From: Sinotaia quadrata
Lineage: Eukaryota; Mollusca; Gastropoda; Architaenioglossa; Viviparidae
Assembly (NCBI GenBank): GCA_028829895.1
Contig: CM054183.1
Location: 72,511,071 to 72,575,070 of the forward strand
Direction of reading: 5' to 3'
DNA length: 64,000 bases
Below are positions 50,301 through 61,100 of this stretch, piece by piece. A program made the position numbers and the translations under genes. Every line of letters starts with the position of its first letter. Position 1 is the stretch's first letter. Under the pieces are notes generated by a model. That model ran no database searches, had not been told where the DNA came from, and saw only the letters and a program-made list of their open reading frames with translations.

Positions 50301-53300
50301 TTTATGATGGAGAAAGCAAATTTTGATTTTATACCAGATTAGACTTCACCCAGATTAACAAAGTCTGCACTAGACACTGATTTTTCAGATGTTTTAACAA
50401 AAACTGGGCTACTGGAACCTAGCAACAAAATGGAAGAGATGGATCAGAGAGGAAATCATACAAATAATGGCCTCTTAGTCTTACTATCAAAGCCAACCCT
50501 CAGTAAGAGGATATATAAAAAGATTAATAAACTTTGGTTCAAATACCATCCAGGTGATATTAACAGTGAACAGCATCTCTTGGACCAGAAGTGACTGACC
50601 ATGCACAATAGATGCTTATATCTCTGGAACTAAGCAGATAAAACAACAACAAACATCACTTATATCTCTGGAACTAAGCAGATAAAACAACAACAAACAT
50701 CACAACCCTATATACTGAAAATTGAAGACTATGAACTTTCCACAACTTCATAACAGGCAAACCCAGAAGATGACTACATTGGAGAAATAACTAACTGAAG
50801 AACAATAATGTTGTGAGAAGACATAAATAGTTTTATGGACATCAATAAGTCACATGTAGGCAGAACCCCAACATGAAGGCTGCAAAACAACAAAAAATTT
50901 AACAAAGCAATTCATAATGCTAATAAAGTAGTAAGGCATATCCTCACAAAAGATATTAAAAACCAAATAGTCTAATATATGCCAATGCAAAAATAATTGA
51001 AAAATATACAATGCCAGTCAAAATACAAACAAAGAAACCATCAGTACCACCATAGAAGAGAAAACAGAAAAAAATACAGTGTATAGGAAAGAAATAAGCA
51101 AAATGATAGCAGCATTACATAATAAAGTAAAACTGAAAGCAACAATAATCAACAAATACCAATTCAATTGCAAAATTATTAAGACTGCCTTTGAAGATGC
51201 AAAACAAAAGGTTACTAAGTCTCAGCCACTGTCTGAAGAGATACACTGCAGGAGGTCAGCAATTCAAACAAACAAAATATTCAAACATGATCCTCAAACA
51301 AGAATTCAAAGGAAATTCAGAACAGAACAACAGTTGTCAAACATTGAAACAAGAGAACATATACTATCTGGATGTCAGTTTCTGGCTAGAACAGAATACA
51401 CAAAAAGACACAACGAAGTGTAAACCCATACATAAAAATCTATAAGAGAACTATGGAATGAAAACCCCAGAAAGAGCATGAATGCACCCACCTGAGGCAG
51501 TCACAGAGACTGAAGTCAAAATACTATGGGACTTTGAGATAAGAAGAGATCAAGTGATTCTTGTGCAAAGACCAGAAATTGTTGTTCTCAATAAGTCGAA
51601 CAGAACAACAACAATCAAATGAGGTCTCTATTTCAAGTGATAGAAACATAAAGACAACAGGAAGAGAAAAAAACAGAAAAATATCAGATCACAGATTATA
51701 TATCAAGAGACTCAATGGGAAACAACATCTGAGTGGGAATAAACCACCGGAAATGACAGACTCGACCCACTATTCAAACCAGTGCTCCTTGGAATGCTCC
51801 TTGGAAGTGCCCACATCCTCTGTAAAACCTTGGATCATCCAGAATCTTGGTTCACAACTGACAGTCAAAAGGAAATCATGGAAAAAAGCATAATAACTAT
51901 AATAAATAACAATAATAAAGGGATCAAATCATCAAAGGTCTGTCTAGAACTAAGCTCAGCATTCATAAGTGCTAATCAGTGAAGATAACTGATGAGGACA
52001 ATCAAAATGCTGGACTTGAACTCAACATCTTCTGCATGCAAGGCAGGCCTGCAACTTAACTTCACATACATGCACAGCAGTTAAGATGGCTGAGCTTTTT
52101 TTTTTTTAAATTGGTACTATTTTGTAATGTTACTATAAACTTACATAATAAATAAACCATAAATAAGCCATAAACCATTATCACTATTTTCACTTCACTA
52201 GAGGTCTACATTCAGAAGTCGATGAATGCAAGTCAGTTTTCATCGAGAAATTTTTTCAGCACCAAACTAATGTTACATTATAAACTAATATGAATAGGTA
52301 GTGGTTTAATGTTAAAAATGGCACATCAAATCTTGAGAGTAAGACCTGTTATCTAACCATTTTAACAATGTCATTCTTTATTCGGACAATTGTTTCATGC
52401 ACTGATAGTTTACTCATTCACTGTTCACGTCTTGCTATTAATAACTGTATCATTTATTTAGATAAAACGTTGACTCTTGGAGTACTGTGTACCTATAAAG
52501 TGATATTAATTTTCATGTTGCATTGGTAAATATAAATTTTCCTGTGGAACATTTTCCTGGTGATACTGCATTCTGTGACCAGCAACATTTTTTGACCTAC
52601 AGTCAGTTTTAATATGTATATGTGATATGTGCATAATTTATTTTTTTAAAGGAAAAACTGAAAGTTTTCTTTGAAGCAATCAAAGTTTTAATTATCATAT
52701 TTTCATATTATTAAATATGCCAATATATGTCTGTGGTGGAGTAAATTTGCTTATCCGTATTTCTAGACTTAACTGTTATATAAAATGTTAAATTGTCAAA
52801 GTGACCCGGCCGTCGGCCCTCCTTATGATGGTATTTTTGTAAGTGTCATAGTTGGAGTAAACATCTTGAGTTGAGAATATGCTTTGCTGACACAATCCAA
52901 ACCAGTTCCAAATGGTTAATTAGTTTTTATTATCCAATGGTTAATATTTATAAGAACGAGACCAGCCAATGGGCTGAGATCAAAAGTTTACCTGTGTCTA
53001 TCAGTATCACTTGAATTTGGTGTGGCAAGAAATCCAGCCATGAAAGGCAGCCATTAGCTTGATGGTGAGTTAATTGACTAATTGAGAAAGAATGTACTTA
53101 GAAATATTTTGTGCATTTTGCTACTGATATGTTATATTTGTGTTTTATGTAGAGATATATTATGTGAGTAAACTTTTCTTTTTACAAACTGTGAACTAAG
53201 ATGCTCTGTGTGTACTATGCTATAACACTTGACACTGTTTCTAGTGAACCTGTTCATAAACTATTATCCTGTATGTCTGTATCAGGCTAATAAATACTGT

Positions 53301-56300
53301 TGCAGGAAACTGAAAATTGAGACTTGAATACAAGAAAGAATGGAGTTAAAAATGAATAAACTGGAGACTCAGTGTTTATTCCCTGATTATATTTTACAGG
53401 GAAAAAGCAGCATTTTCTTGCATTATCTGTATCTCCTGGTTTACTGATTATAAACTCATACGACCATGGTAGACGCGAGAAATATCTATCTGCAGTGTGT
53501 GAGTGTAAGGAATACATTACACTCCATTGATGTATGGTGGCAAGGTATGCCGACTACATCAAGTAATTTCTTGTATAAGGAAGTTACTGGATAATTTTTG
53601 TTTAGCTTGAGGAGTTAATATGGCAAAGGAGTACCCAGGTTAGCCTCAAAAGAATAGCAGGTAATCAGTGTTCTACAACGTGAGAAGGGAATTGACAGTA
53701 ATAATGTAAACAATAAACTTCTGGCTTTGTTTCGAAAGCACACAAAAAGACTACTGCAACTTTGCTTATACAAGGTTACAAACAAACTATTATTGCTTAT
53801 CTCTAATAACTCCATTTCTGTTTTCTGATTTGCATTGACACAATGTTAGGATATAAGACTGTATGGATATTAAAATTATTTGAACATGGTTTCGTGGAAA
53901 TATTGATGTCAAGTAATATTTTTCATTGTATTTGTTATATATATAATTGAGTGCTGATTTAATAAATTTATTTGTTAAATTTATTGACCTTTTTACACAT
54001 ACTGATAACTTTTTGTTGGAGAAGAAAGTGGGTGGATGGGGGCTCATTAAATATAGATTAAAAGATGAATTTATCTTCTCCTTTAGTAATTAGTTTTCCA
54101 CCTATGGAAATATTGTATGATGGTAAATGTTTGTCTTTAGTGTTGTGGAAGTTAGAAAATGTTTACAATGCCCGCATATCCGCCAAGTGAGAGAGACAAG
54201 TGGTGTTTGCTGGAGAATTATTAATAACATAAATTAAGATTCTCATCACTTGTAATTAGTTATGGATGATTAATTAATAATAATAATCATAACCATTAGG
54301 TGGCAATGGCAACACAATGTCTAAAAACTGGCATATTATCCTTTATTTATTTACTCTAAAACCAAATGACAACATAAGTTACAAATAAGCCCAAATTGGG
54401 CAAGACTATGATAATGAAAAAAGTAGTAGCATGTATATTAAAGAAAATAATCACAGACACATATGTGTAAGTTTATAAATGTTTCATCTAATTTATCAAG
54501 CATTTGTGTCTATATTTGAAAGAGGTGAGACAAAAAAACCCCTTTCAAATATACCTTTTTTGCAAGGTAGTAATTCCTAACAACCATGGCTTTTATGCTA
54601 GTTCACTAGCCTTGATTTTATCATTCATTTGATCAGTAGTTCACTAGCCTTGATTTTATCATTCATTTGGTCAGTAGTTCACTAGTCTTGATGTTATCAT
54701 TCATTTGGTCAGTAGTTCACTAGTTGATTTTATCATTCATTTGGTCAGTAGTTTACTAGTTGATTTTATCATTCATTTGGTCAGTAGTTTACTAGTTGAT
54801 TTTATCATTCATTTGATCAGTAGTTCACTAGTTGATTTTATCATTCATTTGATCAGTAGTTCACTAGCCTTGATTTTATCATTCATTTGATCAGTAGTTC
54901 ACTAGCCTTGATTTTATCATTCATTTGATCAGTAGTTCATTTGGTTGAAAGCGTACATGGCTTCAAATGGCTAGTTTGGGTGAAAAGACTTGCCAACAAA
55001 AACTAAACTATTAAAATGGCTGAATAATTTATGCTGGCTCGATAAATTAGAAATGCAAACATTAAAGACGATTCTTACTTTCTTAAAATAAGTAAATACT
55101 CACAGGCCTGGAAATGGATTCTGGAGCATCACGGTAAAACTCTTCTAAGCTTACAAGTTCTATTTCTTCATCTTTGGATCTGAAAAATCAAGTTCAAATT
55201 TTAAACAATATGAATTATTAAAACAAAAAGTCTTAAAATAATTTAGAAGACTTTAGTAATACAAAACATGTATATTAAAAGTATTATTCTCACAACTAAT
55301 TTCAACCATTCCAAGTAAGTGCTATTCTGACTATTGCTGTTGCTTAGTACCAAATTAATTTTCTATAGAACTCATCCCTGGGAAATTAATGACTAATACA
55401 ATTATAACAAGGCATGAATGCTCTATACTGTAAAGACAAGTGAACTAGTGAATAGAAAGGCAAATAAAAGTGAACTAGCACAGTCATTTACTGGTTTTAA
55501 AAAAGCAATGTCAATTACACTGAGTTCTATGTACATAAAATGTTTTCATTACCTTACATTAACAAAAATTGTGTAAATGAAACTGGATTTTATCGCTGAA
55601 ATATATATGTATTTTTTTTTTACACTCTTTAAAAGTTGAAACAAAGAAGTAAGTGCAATGTCTGTACAGCACAACTAACAACCAAGAGTCTGAAAATCAC
55701 AACAACAAAAAAGCGAAAATCAGCAACTCATTTTCAGGCTAAAATCATGGACATTTCACTTTTCAGGCAATTTAACATTAAAGTTTGGCAACAGAAATGA
55801 AAAGAAAATGTTTCAATATTATTAGGTTGCATAAATTAAAATTTAAATTAACAAACTTGTATCAATAGAGAACTTCCTGTGCATGTACCTGAGCATATAG
55901 TCAATTACAAGGTTTCAAGAAACAATGTCAATTATATGTATTTCACTCTGAGTAAAATAAAACAAGTATAAACAAGTGAAATATAATGGAAATAATTTAA
56001 TAATAAATAATATATCATTAATTTGAAAAATCTTTTTAACATCCTCAAAATATTTTCTCTGTTTCTTTATTTTTAAATAGCAATTCACAACAATAATTAC
56101 ACATGGCATAGTCTAGTCACTCCAGCAAGTTGTTCCATATTAACAAATCAATTTTGTAATGGTACATTTAATAATAAATTTAATTATGAATTAAACTGTT
56201 AAAAACTACTGAAAAATAAAGGAAACACATGACAAGTTGCATTTTCAGTTACTTGTATTGCCTCTTGTGACAACTAGTAAAAATGCCAATGCCAAGTGTT

Positions 56301-58032
56301 AACAGTTGTACAAGAAATTCGAGTTCCAGTAAAACTGAGCCCAAAATGTTGAAATGCTGGTGTGGTCTGTGTGCAAATAGACAATTCAAAGATAAAATAT
56401 GGAATGAATGTTTTGAAAGATAATGGCAATTTAAGTCTTGATACAGATGATCATGTAGAGCAACATTTTATGTACATTTCAGCTGCAATATTTTGCACAT
56501 TCCTATTCACTTGTATATTGATGAGTATAGCTAAAATTGGCCAAACATGTTTGCTTGTCAAAAGAAGTTGATTTGTTGCTTTAATGCTTATAATACAAAC
56601 ATTAAAAAATTTATAATTATTTACTACCTGACATCTCTCTTTGACAAAATAATGTATTTGGAATCATAGAAAAATAATTTACTGTTTATAAATAATACCA
56701 AAGATATATTTGTTTGTATAAATAAATAAATTTATCTTAATAATATCTCATTATGCTAATTTAATTATAAAATTGGTGGTAATAATCCTCCATTTTCCAT
56801 CATACTTTATTTTTTTATCATATGAATTATTATATTGTAGGTGTGGTCATTACTATTAAGTATTTTATTAATTAATTTATGCATGAAAGAATAAACTGTT
56901 CTCAGCATGTTAAAAGTAGTACCAATATATATTTTCTGTTAAATCCAAAAGTGTGTGGCAAAAAAATGCACAAGAATGACCGTCTCTACTAAAAGATAGA
57001 CACATGTCAATCAGGGGCTCAACAGTCTGCCACTATTCCAACCACGGATGCACTCCTAAACCCAGGGTAGCCTAGCTAAAGATTATGCAAGCTTGACTGA
57101 TTGACAGTGTGTGACTGATTGACAGTAGATATTCAACAGAGGTATAGGTCATACTGACCAATCAAAGGAGCTATTGTGTACGGGGCAAAAGTTAGGGCTT
57201 GGAAAAACTTACTTTCCAAATCATCCTTCAATTTGTTGTCCAAGTAAAAAGACAAAGAGAAACTCTGTTGGTGTGTGGGATAAATTCAGATTTATTCTAA
57301 TTTGTTAACTCTAATTTTTCTTTTAACTGTTTTCCAACTAAGGCTGAATGTATTTCGTTCTTATATATAAGTTCTAATATGCACATATATTTGGATGTTA
57401 TATTTTGTGACCACTAAGGGCATTTTTGAAGTGTGAATTCAGTAAGAACACTACATGAATTGTTGTAAATGTATACTTTGTATGTTACATACAGTCTCTG
57501 GAAGGATGTTTCACAGTGAGGCTTAATTTGATAAAAATATATTTTGTACATTTTATCTGTAGTTCTTAAAAGATTCTAGTTGTGCAATTTAATTTTAGTA
57601 AAGAGCACTACAAATGTTTAAAATTAAATATATCTATTTTTGTGTGTTATATTTAGTAATTTTGTAAACAGATTTTGTAGTATAATTTAATTGGAATAGA
57701 GAGCACTACAGACAATTCACAATGTTAATGCTGGGGCTGAGAGAGCTAACAGGGTTAAAAATCATACATTTAACAAGAAAAGAAGAAAAAGAGATTGTTT
57801 TAAAGAAAGATAGGACAAATTAAAATGAGCTAGATAAAAAATGTCCCTTTCATTACAATTTATATGGCAGAAGGACCTTGTTCAGAGTCATATCCTAATT
57901 TTGTAGCTCTGTGAAACAATAAATCAAATATCTTTAATCACTTAACTCTCTTCTTACATGAGATTTTTGTGATTCTGCTCCTTGTTACACACTGGGTTTA
58001 TTTAGAATATGTTTCTGACTAGGTTCTGAAGT

Positions 58033-58115
<83 letters not shown>

Positions 58116-61100
58116 CACTTGTTATGTTATTTTAAAGGAAATTGAATAAGCTTTAATATAAATACAGTTGTAATTGTGTTATTACATATTTGTACATTTT
58201 AATAAATTAAATATGAGGATTAGTTTATTTTGTTTTTGTGTTTTTTTGTGTTTTTTTGTTGTTGTTGTTTTTTTTTGTTTTTTTTGGGGGGGCAAAAATC
58301 CAAATTTTACATTTTGACAAAGGAAAAAAAAAAAGAAGGTATGATGGTTAATTGAAAAACAATTGCTATATTACTGAAATATAACAATAATCTGCAACAG
58401 ACAATCCAATATCAGGTAAATGTGACAGTAAGTAATGAATTGACATGTCTTTAAGTACTACTAGCACCAGCAAATTCGAGAACCAGCACGGAATCGGCGA
58501 AAGCCAGAAGAACCCCCTAAGTTATCATCATCAAATTCATGAGTTTATTTTTGTAATTTTGATATTTCAAATTCAAATTAAAGTTGTTAAAATATGTAAC
58601 AATAACATAGCAGAAATGGATGTAATCTGTAAAATATGCAAACTTAATACGGTGACTATGTTTATGAAAAACAGAAAGGGAGTTTTTTGTTTTTTTTGAA
58701 AGATTAAGAAAATGTCACAAACTGTACACCTAACATTTATTTTTCTCTAAATTTGCATAGTTTGATATCACAATTACAATTTCAATCAACATAGGAAACT
58801 CAAGATCCATAGTATATATGAGAAATAAGTGGTGGTACATTGTCATGCATACCTATATTCCCAGCTCCCTAATTAACCCTTCTGTTAAATCAATTTTCCC
58901 ATATCTAGCTGGTCTTTTCAATTCTTCTATATCTGGATTTTCCTCTATCAATCTCAAATAAAATGGAAGCATTAACCCATGCAATATTTAAAAATGAAAA
59001 AAATAATGTCTTCCAGTTTTTCTCAAAACATATTTATTTATTAACTGCAAACTTTAATCCACCCCTCCCATGTACTGATTATAGTCCTTAACAAACTGTT
59101 TCTTTACATGTACTGATTATACTTTACAGTCCTTAACAAACTGTTGTTTTACATGTATGATATTAGATAGATAGTAGATACTCCTTAACAAACTTCAGTG
59201 CTTTACATATACTGATTATAGTTCTTAACAAACTGGTGCTTTACATGTACTGATTATAGTCCTTAAACTGGTGCTTTACATGTACTGATTATAGTCCTTA
59301 ACAAACTGGTGCTTTACATGTACTGATTATAGTCCTTAACAAACTGCAATGTTTTACATGTAGTGATTATAGTCCTTAACAAACTGCAGTGTTTTACATG
59401 TACTGATTATAGTCCTTAACAAACTGCAGTGTTTTACATGTACTGATTATAGTCCTTAACAAACTGGTGCTTTACATGTAGTTCTCTGAAATTTTTATTA
59501 ACTTCAGTTTTTCTCTTAGCATAATCATGTCCTCTAGCAGTAGCACTATGAATGGTTGACATAAGTGATATAGTTTCGTTATCTCTCCATATGTTCATCA
59601 ATTGAAACATTTTCACTTGGCTGAGCCATTTTTAAAAAAAAGTTTCATATTAGTATTTGTATATAACATTCTCACTTTATAAAGTTTATCCTGTGGGTCC
59701 TCAGTTTGTGAATATGATACTATAAAAAAAAACAACCTCATAATAACTTCAAGCATGTCTCTAAACCTAACAGCTACAGCCCACCCTCTATTATAAAGAG
59801 ATTTTCTTGACCATCATCACTTAGAACTGGAACAAGTTCTCCATGCCAACGATAACCCACAAAATCAATAAAACCCACCCACACTAAGGTCATACCACCC
59901 TTTAAAAACAGCTGGTTTGTTTTCCCATTAAAATTAGCATTTTTATTTGTATACTCACACAGGTAGCCCACTAAATCTACTGTAAAATAAAGTTTTAAAA
60001 AGTCAATGGGCTTCAAATACTGTTTGGCTCCTTCTTTAGTCTTAATTTCAAACAACTGCAACCCTAGTATATGTTCAGGTAGAAAAGGGGGTAGGAAGCC
60101 CACATCCTTATCATCGTAACCATAGACTCTAAAATATAAATACTGTAAAAACCATCTTAGATCTAAAATTATTTCCTGTTTAAAAAATAATAGGAAACAA
60201 TAAATAAAAGAAACAATCTAATATAACTCACTAATATAAGTCACAAAGAAAATATTTTTACATTGTATAGCAGGTAAACAATAAAAAAAAAATGACCATC
60301 ACTAGCTCCTTTCTTATGAAATGAAAAAACAAAACTTTGACAATTCATGTGAAAATTTCTTCAAAAACCTATATAATTCAGTAATTTTGCAACTAGAAGT
60401 ATAAAACTAACTGTAAGGAATAATATAAATTGACCTTTGACTGATGCTATAGAAAATGTATATACAAGAAATGAATGATCCTTTCACCATTTGGTGCATT
60501 CCCAATCAAATTTGGAGCAATAATATCTTCTCCAGACTCAAGTGAGATTTCTTCCATCAAGTATCCAGCTCAGTATCAGGCTCATAATCAAAACCAGAAT
60601 TCATTAGAACTTTTTTTTCAAGAAGCAAAAGTGTAATACCATAATTCGTGAAAATTTCAAGATGGCAGTCAAGGACAAATCCTTTGTTAATGATTTTTAA
60701 CATGAGATTATGAGCATGAAATAATAAAATGTAACTTTGAAAGGAAATTAGTATATAAATCAATGTTTAATGTTGATGTACAACTGGTTTTTAAAGTAAA
60801 ATGTTTAAAATATTTTATAGGTAATCTTAGGTGTCATCCAAAAGTGGATGATTTTTCTATGTTGCCATTTGAAGAGAGTTAATATATTTGTGCCCTTCAG
60901 AATCACACAAATTTCTGCAATTAGTTCAGTACAATATTTCATAGGTATTCTGCTTTGTCCTTCAAACAATTAAAATAACCTTTTAAAAACATATAATTTT
61001 TATTTATTATTAATTATATGTACAGCAAAAATGTCCTAAAATATTAGTTTAGTACCTTAAGATTAAGAGTAAAATTTAGCAATCCTCTCACTCACCTAAA

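Larger units (their letters stand above)
49792..55103. other. THOC5 intron, 5.3 kb
   Basis: It contains a CA microsatellite, a 3'-truncated/deleted LINE (about 50140-52085), the second copy of the LTR-like long repeat (about 52740-54300) and a 35-40-bp minisatellite (about 54596-54945). No additional exon was seen. Confidence 0.65.
55180..61095. other. THOC5 intron, 5.9 kb
   Basis: AT-rich. It has a long GT microsatellite (58030-58107), T- and A-rich low complexity (58230-58335), a 41-bp minisatellite (about 59060-59485) and a decayed piggyBac transposase (about 59600-60620). At 57100-57135 an 18-bp segment around TGACTGATTGACAGT is duplicated. Confidence 0.6.

Noticed and set aside
54705..54890. 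61-residue plus-strand frame with 13-residue repeats
   Set aside because: A read-through of the 39-bp variant of the minisatellite, not a repeat protein.
58445..58699. 84-residue plus-strand frame with a GC-richer start
   Set aside because: No recognisable family and the second half is AT-driven; at most a transposon scrap.
59060..59485. Regular 41-bp repeats, considered as CRISPR
   Set aside because: No spacers; plain tandem repeat in an animal intron.
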